Of a stretch of DNA of 20,561 nucleotides, positions 8,232-18,606 are shown one piece after another. The notes beneath the pieces were generated by a model. That model was not told the DNA's origin and ran no database searches. It worked only from the letters and a program-made list of their open reading frames with translations. Within the stretch, counting starts at the first letter, position 1, and each line of letters opens with the position of its first letter. The DNA is from Pelargonium cotyledonis (lineage: Eukaryota > Streptophyta > Magnoliopsida > Geraniales > Geraniaceae): the NCBI GenBank assembly GCA_036897625.1, contig JAYMTA010001335.1:1-20561 (forward strand), read 5' to 3'. The position numbers were made by a program, and so were the translations under genes.

Positions 8232-11200
8232 GTAGTCCTAACCTTTGTAGTTTCTCTAATTTGAGAAATAAAAAGGTTATTGAGGTTTGTCTTGACATCC
8301 ATGGAAATGCAATTTTTAATATTCATTTTATACTGTATTTAATTTAGGGCATATCCCTTAGAATGAAAATGTTACGGAACAAAATGAGTCTCTTGCCAAA
8401 GTTGGAATTGTTTAAAGTTAATGATAGTATAACATGTAAAGGAGGTCAGTGACATTAGTCTGGTTTATATTAATCCTAAGAGATTATTAGGGATTGTCTT
8501 GACATGAATGGAAATGCATTAAATTTTGCATTCTACTGTAGTATGAGTTGCAAACCTACCCCTCTTTTGATGATTGGTGTTAACCTATCCATTTGAATGG
8601 ACACACCCCAAAACAAATTGAGTACTGCAGAAAGATAGTGATAATCCTAAAAGAGATCAATTGTTGAAATCTGGGGCAGAATAAACATTTCTGCAAAAGT
8701 GTCTCATTGTAAATTATGTAAAGCACATAATGATGGTTTGGTTTCATCTCATATTGAAATCTAAGTCCTAAATTATTCAAGCAGATGGTGATAGATGTCG
8801 CAGTCTCTTTTCATCGTGGCATTTAACTGGCAGGAAGAAGTATCTGCCTGTTGTTTATTTGCCATTCTTGTGCTTCTTGAAGATGGAAGGGGCGCTAATA
8901 TTATCCCTGATGAAAATTTGCACGATGACCTAAACTTGAAGGATGTAGTATGTTCTAAAAAAACTAGTGAATTGTATTGCTTATGAATACGTTCTTTACT
9001 GATCGTGCAAGTAGCCACAGAACAGTTATCATAGCATGCTTGCCATGTTTCAACATGAATGTAGGGATAACCAACAGGGCAACCTCAATTTAATAAACAC
9101 TTCAACATTGATTAAGAATAAAAAATGAAGTCCCGTATGAAATGTAATTGTCATTTATAGGTAAAATAACAACTTTATTGTTTCATTGGTTCTATATGGT
9201 CACAAATCATGATATTGGTCAGATCTGAGGCCTTTTTTTATTTATTTGGTCATTGTTAATTTTTTTGGGTATCAAATTGACGTGATTGTAAGAACTTTAG
9301 GAGCATATCAGTTTTGGCAACATAGTTAATACTCCATCCCTTAAGTTTATTCATGCAGGCGAGGAGGACAAGAATGTGGAAATAAAGCTGCGGACATTTG
9401 GATCGGAAAGTGATAAGAAGGCTGTCTTTGTTGTTGTTAATGCTTGTTCTAGCAAGGATTATACAAATGATATAGTTGGAGTTTGCTTTGTGGGTCAGGA
9501 TGTTACTGGTCAAAAAGTAGTAATGGATAAATTTATCCATATACAAGGTGATTACAAGGCCATTGTTCATAGTCCAAATGCTTTGATCCCCCCCATATTT
9601 GCTTCAGATGAAAACACATGTTGCTCTGAATGGAACACTGCCATGGAAAAGCTGACTGGGTGGCCACGAGAAGAGGTTATTGGGAAGATGCTGGTTGGGG
9701 AGGTTTTTGGTAGTTGCTGTAGGCTCAAAGGTCCGGATGCTTTGACAAAATTTATGATTGTCTTGCACAATGCAATTGGTGGACAGGATACAGACAAGTT
9801 TCCATTTTCTTTCTTTGATCGTACTGGGAAATTTGTGCAAGTTCTCTTAACGGCTAATAAGAGGTTAAACATGGGCGGTCAGATAATTGGAGCTTTCTGC
9901 TTCTTGCAGATTGCTAGTCCTGAGTTGCAACAAGCTCTGAAAGTACAGAGGCAACAGGAGAAGACTTGTGTGGCAAGAATGAAAGAGTTGGCTTACATTT
10001 GCCAGGAAATTAAAAATCCTTTAAGTGGTATTCGGTTTACCAACCTTCTTTTGGAAGCTACAGACTTGACTGAAGATCAAAAGCAGTTTTTAGAGACCAG
10101 TGCTGCTTGCGAGAAGCAGATGTCGAAGATTATAAAAGACGTGGATCTGGAGACCATTGAAGACGGGTGAGTTATTATTATTAATTTTTTATTTTTTGAA
10201 GCTATAGGTTTATCTGACCTACTAGATGAATTGGGTTTAACATTTTCTGATGATGGAGAAAATTTTCTACTGGTTTGATGAACAATATCTTAAGGTGATG
10301 TGAGTGTTATATTCTTTAACTGTACATGCCATTCATATTTGTGTGCACTAATATGAGTATATGACCTGCACGCCAAAAAATGTGACTGAATAAACCAGTG
10401 GAAGAGCCAGGAAGGGGGCTATGGGGCCCAGGTTTTAAATTCTACATGGCGAACTGGTTATGTTTCAAATACTGTGAAAATTTATCCATCATGCCCCCTA
10501 CCCTCTGAGTGAGAAGTTCTCTGGTTGTCTTGTTTTGGCACTGCCACTGGAATCAACCATGTAGTGGCCTGGGCCGAGACTTTGCATCCAATGAACTGAA
10601 ACTGTAAGGTAGCCTACTTTGACCCTGCTTGGAAGATAACACATAGCTGTTACTTAACCATAAGACGGGCTCTCGGAATTCGAAACAACACACTGTCATT
10701 CTAGTATATCGTTCACCTCATTTGAGGAGTCTTTTTTTCGTTGATCATGAAGAAACTATTAGCCAGAACTAATTTCAGTTTTAGGAATGTTTTGAGAGCA
10801 AGTAAGGTTTCAAATTTTAATGCACGAAGACTGTCATTAGACTCATTACAGATAGATGGTGCAGTGACATGAATATTCTGTCATTTCACTTTTCAGTTTA
10901 TCCATGAGGAATGATCTTTCATTACTGATCTGATCTCACGTTGTATCTTGCTATCAATTAACAGAGGATCCCCCTATGCGTCAATGCAATAAATGTGTTT
11001 CAGACTTCTCTGTTATTTTCTTGATATGTATTTACCACTTTTATATGTCAAACTTGGAAGTGCTATTATTTCTTTCATTTTCACTCTCCCACAATTGTAG
11101 TTTTAGTATTAGATTTATTTGATCTATCCAAGTGCATGCTCATCATGCTTATATTAATAAAACCTCCAAATACTTCGCTAATGAGAAACATTGAATCTGA

Positions 11201-13747
11201 CCTATTTTTGTCTTGACGTAGTTCATTGGAGCTTGAGAAGGCTGAATTCTTATTTGGGAGTATCATAAATGCTGTTGTTAGCCAAGTAATGATATTGCTT
11301 AGGGAAAGAAATCTACAGTTGATCCGTGATATTCCTGAGGAGATCAAATCTTTGTATGTTTATGGTGATCAGGTGAGACTTCAGCAGGTTTTGGCTGATT
11401 TTTTGCTGAATATGGTGCGCTATGCTCCATCTCCGGATGGTTGGGTAGAGATTCAAGTTCGTCCCACTTTTAAGCAAATATCTGATGAGCAGACAATTGT
11501 GCATTTGGAGTTCAGGTACTTTACAGGCTCTCTCTTTGATGGTATTCATATTCATATGTGGATTGGTTCTACTGATAGAGTAACCAATTTCATCCAGCTT
11601 GTTCTAATGTGGATGTTTTCATTTTCATTTTTTGGCTTGTGTGTTCCAGAATTTAGTTATGTTTCTTTCAGTACGGTTTCTGTTTATTGTTATACCACAC
11701 GAAAAGGTTGCATTTGAGTTGCATGCCCTGATGTTTTGTAAACTCTTATAATGATCCAAGTTATCTTTTACTATTGAGCCTATGTATAAAAGGAATCATA
11801 AAGAGTGAATATGCTAGGCATGTCAACAAAACAATGGTTGTTGATCCCAATAGAACCTTATATTACCTTAAATCCATAGCTTAGGTTGAGAAGCTTGTAG
11901 TTGCATGGCTGGTCCTTAATGCAAGCTATTGCTATATTTTCTTTGTTTAAGTATCCCATGTATACCTGAGGTTCATACCTAATTCCGAAGTTAGTTATTA
12001 ACTGAATATTTCATAACTTAAGACTTTCACTGTAGCGACTTGACGTTCATTCAATGCTTAGTTATTTGAATATTTCGGAACTTAAGACCTTCAATGTTAT
12101 TTGAATATCATGTTCAATTTCTGTTGCAACTATGTAATTAGATGTTTGCGGTGGTAACAGGTGGTTATACAAACATGTTGAGATATTACAAATAATATAT
12201 GCGTATTTCCTTAAATTAGACTCTTCATTCAAATCTGTTTGGGATTCCTTAAATTAGAATAAGTTACATCCTTATATTAAGCAATTAGTCTAAGCTTATT
12301 TCCTTTCATGTATTAGTCAAGTTCTATTTGCTGACTCCTGTGTACCATATATAAAGGATTCTCTCCTATGATCAAATACAAGAAATATTACATTCTCCTT
12401 TATTATTTTTCTACATGGCATTAGAGCCTTAAGCTCCTACAATATTTTCCACTGCTAAGCATCGCTACTGATAGCGTGTTCTTGGCGACATTGACCTCAA
12501 AATGTCCACATATTTTCCAAATAATCATTACTGCAAACTCTACTTAAACATTACTTGTCGACTGTCAAATCTTCTTTGATTTACACACAAAATCCTGAAA
12601 TCTGGAGTGTGGGGTCTGTTCAACTTAGCCATTTGTTCTCTGAAAGCATTTTTCAGAACCCACTTACCATGGTGGTTAGGGAGCCATTCCATGCTATGGT
12701 GTCACGAATCTACAACAGACATGCCTTTATGCACTACTGAATAAGTTGCACTATTCGGTTGCACTGAAGTTGTTTAATTTAATTCCCATTGAGTAGACAC
12801 TTGAAATTTGTGCCTACACAACTATTATCCCGTCCTTTTCTCCATGGGCGGTGGAGGTTAGACTTTAAGATAGGCTCTTTAGTCTTTGTCCAATAAAGGT
12901 AATTCATTGTACAACTCAATTGTGGAAATGTATTTGCCTGGATTGAGTTCATTTTTGGACAATGCTAGGTTTGAATTGCTTCAAATTGATCAATTTGGCA
13001 TGTTAAAAGGATAGCATCTTTTGGATAATTGGGAAAAGGCCATTTTTCTGTTTGAATGGTTTATGTTCAATACTTCAATTAAACTAGATTAGCAGACTAC
13101 ATTACCGTATTATACTTTACTCCTACCACAAAACTTAAGCTATTAGATGGAAGGCCAAACTAATATATCAAGTGGTGTCAAGTTTAAAATATCTAGTGGA
13201 GAGCCCAACTAATATATCTAGTGGTCTCAAACTTCACATTCTTATAACATGAGGTACTTGAACAAAACCCTTAGTCTAAGCTTGTTAGCTTTCATGTATT
13301 ATTCAACTTATATATGTCATCCTCGGTGTACACTATATAAATGATCAAATACTAGAAATACTACATTATCTTTTCTTTACTTTTCTACAAAACAGAAGCA
13401 TGTAATCAAATGTTGATATAAATTTAGATCTTTGTTATTATGTTTCTCTTTAGTGTTGATGTGTTGTGAAATACGTAAATCTTATTAATATCGCCATTAG
13501 GAGTTTGATTAAAATGTTGTTTTTGTGAAGGATGGTATGCCCTGGTGACGGACTGCCACCTGAACTGGTTCAAGACATGTTCCATAGCAGTCGATGGATT
13601 ACTCAAGAAGGCTTAGGGCTGAGCATGTGCAGAAGGATTCTAAAGCTCATGAATGGTGAAGTCCAGTATATCAGAGAATCAGAAAGATGCTACTTCATTA
13701 TCATCCTCGAACTTCCAATTCCACACAGAGGCTCTAATGTCGGATAG
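6164..13747 (+). CDS. PHYB: Phytochrome B (complete gene, four exons)
   Basis: This is a red/far-red photoreceptor that binds phytochromobilin, enters the nucleus as Pfr and acts through PIF transcription factors. The CDS joins 6164-8231, 9359-10166, 11222-11515 and 13531-13747, giving 1,128 residues (Arabidopsis PHYB has 1,172; 1,120-1,140 is common in other dicots). Domains in order: N-terminal extension 1-75, nPAS ~77-190, GAF ~195-410, PHY ~420-600, PAS-A ~622-735, PAS-B ~748-880, and a histidine-kinase-related domain ~890-1120. The chromophore cysteine is C332 in RAPHGCHAQ, with D282 in the DIP motif and Y251 in RVMVYKF, all offset by 25 from the Arabidopsis numbering. The PHY tongue PRSSF motif is present. 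The kinase-related domain has Gln905 (CQEIKNPL) where a true kinase has His, normal for plant phytochromes. B rather than A or E is called from the start [21 protein letters not shown], and the ending [12 protein letters not shown]. The ATG context CCACCAATGGC is strong. No frameshift or stop is seen, so the gene looks functional. Confidence 0.97.
8232..9358 (+). other. PHYB: PHYB intron 1 (1,127 bp)
   Basis: The intron starts GTAGTC and ends TTCATGCAG. Splicing rebuilds codon 690 as GGC (Gly) and gives the phytochrome B sequence [13 protein letters not shown]. It is AT-rich and contains short chance ORFs (for example 8795-8986) with no family match. Two diverged copies of a ~45-bp stretch (about 8286-8337 and 8493-8541) share TTGTCTTGACAT, ATGGAAATGCA and ACTGTA. 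Confidence 0.9.
9359..10166 (+). CDS. PHYB: PHYB exon 2 (end of PAS-A, PAS-B, start of kinase-related domain)
   Basis: This exon encodes residues 690-959 with split codons at both ends. It includes [20 protein letters not shown], the PAS-B segment [20 protein letters not shown], and the dimerisation-like helix [20 protein letters not shown]. The donor is GG|GTGAGT at 10167. Taking the frame past the donor hits TGA at once (10168-10170), which supports the chosen site. Confidence 0.95.
10167..11221 (+). other. PHYB: PHYB intron 2 (1,055 bp)
   Basis: The intron starts GTGAGTTATT and ends TTGACGTAG. Splicing gives GGT (Gly959) followed by SLELEKAEF, matching the family GSLTLEKEEF region. No gene or clear transposon was found inside. 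A purine/GC-rich patch near 10400-10435 (AGAGCCAGGAAGGGGGC) stands out from the AT-rich background but has no inverted or direct repeat partner in the window. Confidence 0.9.
11222..11515 (+). CDS. PHYB: PHYB exon 3 (kinase-related ATPase region, first part)
   Basis: This exon encodes residues 959-1057, split at both ends. It contains [32 protein letters not shown] and [14 protein letters not shown], the N-box-like part of the HATPase fold. The donor is AG|GTACTT at 11516. The frame stays open past the donor to 11717 by chance, so the exon end rests on homology (EFR followed by MVCPG). Confidence 0.94.
12176..12415 (+). repeat. 5' LTR of the intronic copia-type element
   Basis: It has TG..CA ends. 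Its 3' half contains TTTCATGTATTAGTCAAGTT, a TATA-like CATATATAAAGGATT and ATGATCAAATACAAGAAATA, all echoed in the 3' copy. Confidence 0.7.
12416..12428 (+). other. Primer-binding site-like sequence
   Basis: TGGCATTAGAGCC differs by two transitions from the TGGTATCAGAGCC found at the start of most plant Ty1/copia interiors. It is immediately adjacent to the LTR terminal CA. Confidence 0.7.
13267..13389 (+). repeat. Truncated 3' LTR of the intronic element
   Basis: It matches 12283-12415 through AGTCTAAGCTT, CTTTCATGTATTA, GTGTAC, TATATAA, ATGATCAAATAC.AGAAATA and TTTTCTACA, with substitutions and small indels. The part corresponding to the first ~105 bp of the 5' LTR is not found. Two diverged copies of an ACTAATATATC.AGTGG unit (about 13159-13178 and 13208-13227) lie just before it. 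Confidence 0.65.
13531..13747 (+). CDS. PHYB: PHYB exon 4 (kinase-related ATPase region, C-terminus)
   Basis: This exon encodes residues 1057-1128 and the TAG stop at 13745-13747. It holds the glycine-rich [15 protein letters not shown] and [18 protein letters not shown] segments, equivalent to the G1 and G2 loops of histidine kinase ATPase folds, and ends HRGSNVG. Confidence 0.95.
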
Positions 13748-14200
13748 ATTGTCAAACCTGATCTATCTCAAATTCATTGGAGTTACTTGCTGCAGATATC
13801 GAGTGTGAACCCTCACCAGAGCCACCTCATCCGGCTGATGGGCTCCATAGAAACTAATACCGTAACCCTTTGCTTATTTTGGAGTTTGTTCACCGTTGAC
13901 ACCTGTGAAAGTCAACGACCTACTCATAAATCATCACTGCCTCAAGCTTATTATTGTTCCTAATATCTCACTGATGTAGTCATATGCCAGTAGCACTTGC
14001 AACTCTATGCTGCCTTGTTTGAGGTTGACGCAGAAGCTTTTCAAGAGCTATCGTGACTGTGATTTCAGGTAGTCTAAGTATATATTTCGTGTTAATATCT
14101 TCATTTCCGGAGACAGTTGTGAAAATAACCTGATTCAGAGATACTGTTGCTGTAACTAGGTATTTTTGCAGTTATTCTGTGTAATAAAAAACTGGTTATA
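13748..14200 (+). other. PHYB: PHYB 3' UTR region
   Basis: No open frame follows the stop. The sequence becomes T-rich and reaches an AATAAA poly(A) signal at 14183-14188, ~436 bases after the stop. The end of the transcript is therefore placed near 14200, but an earlier or later site is possible. Confidence 0.5.
14183..14188 (+). terminator. Candidate poly(A) signal
   Basis: AATAAA in a T/GT-rich setting (TTCTGTGTAATAAAAAACTGG) is the best match to the canonical plant near-upstream element downstream of PHYB. Confidence 0.45.
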
Positions 14201-15364
14201 GTGTGGTTGTTAACAATCAGATTTTATGTGTAACAATTATTGAAAGTAGGTTATTCGGTGGTTGTGAGTTGTAGTTCATTCATGCCCGAGGATCATCGCT
14301 AATTGTCATCCTTTTAGATATTTGTGTTATGTCTCCCGCTTAAGCCTAGCAAAATTCGATTTTTCGATCTCTTTGATCATACTAATTCTAGGTTTTAGTT
14401 ATGTTTTTATGCAGATGTTTACTATCATTCTTTTATTGGAACCTGAGCTATGAAAAACAGGTCTTTTTTTTTGGCTCCAACATGGGATGATGTTGAGAGA
14501 GGACTTATTGTGTCAAATGGCATGAAGACCTAGCAATATGAGTTGCCGGTTTAAGACTTGCACATTCTTATTTGTCACATTTTTTTTATAATCTCTAGCC
14601 AATCTCACTAAGTGGCGAGGTATGTTAGGACTAACAAAAAGTAGTATGATAAGAACAAATGCATTTTTTTTGCCCCGGTTCTTTACTTATTGTTACGTAT
14701 CGATATAATCGCATGTTTGTGATGTTTGTTGGGAGGATAAATCCCCGCACCTCGCCCTACACCAAAATGTAGGAGGTGTTCGGCCGTCATGGGCTTTTCC
14801 ACAAGAGGCCCATTTGGAAAATAAGAAAGCGAATCACATGCTCATATGGAAGAAGAATTAACATTACAGAATAGGTTGACGTGGAAGCAAAAATAAGAAT
14901 AAAGACCATCAAGATCATTAGAAACATAATGTTTTGTTTTGGGGGACCTCGAGTCATAGCGACGGAACATGGTAATCAATTCATCGAGAAAAAGTTCACC
15001 AAGAAAGTACCAAGGACAACAACAAGGGAAACTCACTTTCGTCTGACATATAACATAAAGACGGTTATATAGGTGGAATAGATACGATGCATTCCACACT
15101 TCGATCTTAAAACACATTCTAAATCAACCTGAACATGCTATATGAAGAGCAAAGTCCAACAAAACTCTAGAACACAGTGTATCAACAATGCATAACGAGA
15201 TAATACAACAACATGAAACAACACAAACCCTTTTAGTCGATGACCTAGTACTTCAAAAAGTAGATGTAACATAAAGGGTGGGTAGTATGAAATTTAGGGT
15301 AGTATGGAAATCACTACCCAAATCGGGAAGGGTTGTACATGGATGTACAATAAGTTAACGCATA
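14201..15364. other. Intergenic DNA, no gene seen
   Basis: This is AT-rich sequence with overlapping short open frames on both strands at 14842-15117, which have no family and no conserved motif. A GC-richer patch at 14735-14815 (CCCCGCACCTCGCCC, GTTCGGCCGTCATGGGC) has no partner in the window. No RNA gene was seen. Confidence 0.45.
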
Positions 15365-15960
15365 ATGCAATTTTTTAGTGTGTGTGGCACCTCTGATGAC
15401 CATTTTAGTAACCTTGTGTGTTATACAATTGAACGGCTTGTTTTGGGCTATACGCTGAGGATACACTTTTGGGGTCCAATTTTTGTGCACTCACGACTTC
15501 AACTATGAACATACTAATGTTGGGTGATGTCCTTGGTCCATTTCTATAAGTTTCTTAGGGGCCTGTTTTGCTAAGTGGTATCATAACAAATTTTTGTGGA
15601 AAATACCAAAAAAATAGTAACTTTGAAAAGCTCATAGGTGCCCCTATGCTAGTCGTATCCTAGAAAGTTTTGTTTTGTGAGTTTCTCTTTGTCTTATCTT
15701 TTCAAATGTGGATCTTGCATAATTTTCTAGTGTGTGTGAAGATCAGGGCAGCCAATATAGTAGAATAACGCGCTTTACGAACGAACATCTTGCTTTGCAC
15801 TATACGCTAAGGATGTCGTGGACTTGAGTCCCATTTTTGAGCTCTCACACCTTTAATATAAACATACTAACGATGGATGATGTCCTCGATCTGTTCACAG
15901 AAATTTTATCGGGGCCCGTTTGGCAAATGGGTGCCATATCATATTTTGATCAAAAAAGGC

Positions 15961-15975
15961 AAAAAAAAAAAAAAA
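15961..15975 (+). repeat. Poly-A run in the satellite
   Basis: Fifteen A residues (flanked by GGC and TACC) sit in the A-rich part that each monomer has between the GGGGCCCG and AACTTTGAAGAG blocks. It is a local expansion. Confidence 0.8.
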
Positions 15976-16084
15976 TACCAAATTTGAAGATTTCATAGGT
16001 TATTCTATGTTAGTCGTATGTTGAATTTTTTTTATTTTGTCGCATTACTCTATGTCTTGTTTTCGTACGGCGGGCTGCGTGTAA

Positions 16085-16381
16085 TTTTCTAGTGTGTGTG
16101 GAGCTCGTGGTTGCCGTTTTATAAAACTACACGTTTTATGATTGAGCAACATGTTCTGGGCTATACACTAAAGAGGATGCGTACCTGAGCCCATGGTGGC
16201 CGTTTTAGTAAAACTACGCATTTTATGATTTAGCAAAGGGGTACTATCACAGGTTTTATAAAAAAAAATACCGAATAAAAACAACTTTGAAGAGCTTATA
16301 GATGTCCCTACGTTGTATACTGTAAACTTAGATTTTTATCATGTTATATGTCTTATCTTTCCATAAGTGGGTCACACGTAA
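16085..16381 (+). repeat. Rearranged satellite monomer 3
   Basis: Only 297 bp long. After GGCTATACAC..GAGGATGCGTACCTGAGCCC the monomer jumps back to a second copy of its own beginning (TGGCCGTTTTAGTAAAACTACGCATTTTATGATT, ~16196-16229), then skips to AAAGGGGTACTATCAC. The middle block (CACAC.TCTAATATGA to GGGGCCCG) is absent. This fits unequal exchange or slippage within the array. Confidence 0.6.
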
Positions 16382-18317
16382 TTTTCTAGTGTGTGTGGAG
16401 ACTGTGTCAGCCGTTTTAGTAAAACTACACATTCTAGAAGGATGTGCGGGTCCCATATTTTAATTTCATACTCTTTTAATATGACCTTACAAATGTTGGG
16501 TGATGTCCTTGATTCATTCCCAAATACTTCCCTATGAGACCCGTTTTACTAAGGGGTACCATAACAAATTTTAGCCATAAAATAAAAAACAACTTTGAGA
16601 AGCTCAAATGTGACCCTAGCTAATCGTATGCTTGAAATTTTCATTTTATTGCGCTCTTCTATCTCCCATCTTTCTAAAAATTGGTCGTTAGTAAGTTTTT
16701 AGTATGTTTGGAAGTTGTGCCGGCAGTCCTAGTAAACCTGCACGTTTTGCAATCAAACGACTTACTTTGGGCTATACGCTAAGGAGAACGTGTACATGAG
16801 TCTCATTTTTGATCTCTCACGCTTTTTATATAATCATACTAATGTCAGGTGATTTCCTTTGTTTTTTCCCAAAAAACTCCCTGGGAGATCGTTTTGCAAA
16901 AGGGTACCAACACAAAATTTTGCCAAAAAAATGTCTACTTTTAAGAGCTCATAAGTTTCCCTACACTAGTAGTATTCTAAAAATTTTCATTTTGTCGCTT
17001 TTCTACATTTCTTATTTTTCCAATGGTGAGTCATGCATAATTTTCTAGTGTGTGTGGAGCCCGTGGCTGCCGTTTTTGTAACACTCCACATTTTACAATT
17101 GAGCGGTTTATTTTAGGCAATACGCTTTGGAGGACACGCACTTGGTCCCGATTTTGAGCTCCAACGCCTCTAATATGTACTTGGTCCATTTCAAAAAAAA
17201 AAATTCGGGGCCCATTTTGCTTAGGGATCATAGACATTGGCCTCAAATGGTACAAAAAACATCAACTTTGAAGAGCTTATAAAAGGTACTATGCAAATCG
17301 TACGCTGATTTTTTTTGTTTTGTTCCGTTTTTCTATGTCCTATCATTTCAACTATGGATGGACACACACTTATGTAATGTGTGTGGAGCACGTGACGGTA
17401 GTGTTAGTAAAATTGCGTGCTTTACAATCGAACGACTTGTTATGAGATATATGCTAAGGAGGACACACACTTAGGTCCAAATTTTGAGCTCCCACACTTC
17501 TAATATGAATGTGGTAACATTGAGTAATGTCCTCAGTTCATTCCATAAATTGCCCCCATTGCATGTTTTGCAAATGAGTATTTTAGCCAAAAAAGCAAAT
17601 TTAAAGAGCTCATAGGTGACCCTATGCTGTTCGTATGGTGGCGAATTTTCTTTTATCGCTTTTCTCTACGTCTTATCTTTCCAACGATGAGTTGCATGTG
17701 ATTTTCTACTATGTGTGGAACTGGTGACTCACGCTTTAGTAAAATTACACATTTTACAACTGAACGAGTTGTGTTTGCTATACACTAAGGATGACGCACA
17801 CTTGGGGCCAATTTTGAGCTCTCACACCTCTAATATTAATGTACTAACGTTGTGTAATGTCCTCAGTCCATTCCTAAACATTTCTCCAAGGGGTGTTTTG
17901 CGAAGTGGTCACAGTTTTTGGTCGAAAAAGGCAACAAAAATAGAGAGCTCATAAGTGACACTACACTAGTCCTATGCAAGAAGTTTTCATTTTGTTGCAT
18001 TCCTCTAAGTCTTAATTTTCCAACCGTGGGTTGCATGCAACTTTCTAGTGTGTGTGGAGCTCATGACGGTCATTTTTGTAAAAATGTGCATTTTTACAAT
18101 CGAACAATTTGTTTTGAGCTTTACGCTAATGAGGACGTGCTCTTGGATTCCATTTTTGAGCTCCCACACTTCTAATGCGAATGTACCAACATTGTGTGAT
18201 GTCATCATTCTATTCCAAAAAAGTTTCTTGAGGGTCCGTTGGGCAAAAGAACACAATCACATATTTTGGCCAAAAAAGTCAAAATTAGTAGCTTTAAAGA
18301 ACTCATAGGTGACCTTA

Positions 18318-18606
18318 CCGATAGCTCGGTTTCAAGTGATAGGCTTTGTTTTTACGGAGAATTATTGGTTGTGAGATTCAAAGCGGCAAAAAATATTTTA
18401 ATTTTGCTATTTTTTAAGTTATTGTTCAAGATTTTGAAGATCTTTTGTGGATGATTATTCAAATAACCTCGAACGATTACAAAGGGTATGATGGAGACGT
18501 TATCGATCCTTGAGACGTGTAATTGGGTTGTGGAGGGGGATGACAAGAACCCCTGGTCGAGTTTGACATGCATCAAGTACTTCATGCTCTACATGGTGGA
18601 TGGGAC
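18318..18606 (+). mobile_element. Probable 3' internal end of a Ty1/copia element
   Basis: This short unique stretch lies between the satellite and the LTR start. It ends with a purine-rich GGTGGATGGGA (18595-18605), the place and form of a polypurine tract, directly before TGTTGGG. No reverse transcriptase, RNase H or other domain can be read. The assignment depends on the LTR call. Confidence 0.35.

Larger units (their letters stand above)
12176..13389 (+). mobile_element. Non-autonomous Ty1/copia-type LTR element in PHYB intron 3
   Basis: A 5' LTR of 240 bp runs from TGTTGAGATATTAC (12176) to TTTTTCTACA (12415). It is followed directly by TGGCATTAGAGCC at 12416, close to the classical copia primer-binding site TGGTATCAGAGCC for initiator Met-tRNA. 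The last ~120 bp reappear at ~13267-13389 and end CTTTTCTACA. The element is flanked by the identical 5-mer AAACA (12171-12175 and 13390-13394), a target-site duplication of the right length. The ~850-bp interior has no gag, integrase or reverse transcriptase, only a 61-codon ORF (12555-12740) without family. The 3' LTR seems to have lost its first half. This makes it a TRIM-like or deleted derivative. Confidence 0.75.
11516..13530 (+). other. PHYB: PHYB intron 3 (2,015 bp), enlarged by a retroelement
   Basis: The intron starts GTACTTTACAGG and ends TTTTTGTGAAG. Splicing rebuilds Arg1057 (AG|G) and continues [14 protein letters not shown]. About 1.2 kb of it is a copia-type insertion (12176-13389); without that and one copy of its 5-bp target duplication the intron would be ~800 bp. 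Upstream of the insertion a ~40-bp stretch is duplicated with divergence (about 11990-12033 and 12056-12097: TTAGTTATT..GAATATTTC..AACTTAAGAC). Confidence 0.9.
15365..18317 (+). repeat. Satellite array, nine ~340-bp monomers
   Basis: The anchor TTTTCTAGTGTGTGTGGAG recurs at about 15371, 15723, 16085, 16382, 16695, 17041, 17369, 17702 and 18041, giving periods of 297-362 bp. Other shared blocks, in order within each monomer, are CGTTTTAGTAAAACTACACA, TTGTTTTGGGCTATACGCTA, GAGCTC.CACAC.TCTAATATGA, TTGGGTGATGTCCT, GGGGCCCGTTTTGC, AACTTTGAAGAGCTCATA, CTATGCTAGTCGTATG and TCTTATCTTTCCAA. Monomers differ by many substitutions and indels. None keeps an open frame, and the ORFs called within it are chance. 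The last copy stops abruptly at ~18317. There is no obvious partial copy before 15365. Confidence 0.93.

Noticed and set aside
8795..8986. 63-codon ORF in intron 1
   Set aside because: There is no similarity to phytochrome or any family I know, and no splice sites that would include it.
9995..10030. Functional histidine kinase H box
   Set aside because: The position of the phosphorylated His is Gln905 in CQEIKNPL, as in other plant phytochrome B proteins, so His autophosphorylation is not expected here.
14842..15117. Overlapping ORFs on both strands as a small gene
   Set aside because: There is no conserved motif, no promoter or intron signals, and the two strands cannot both be coding. Likely chance.
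18005..18308. Three overlapping ORFs (18005-18256, 18048-18308, 17918-18175) as a protein gene
   Set aside because: They lie in the last satellite monomers. The equivalent frames are closed in the other copies.
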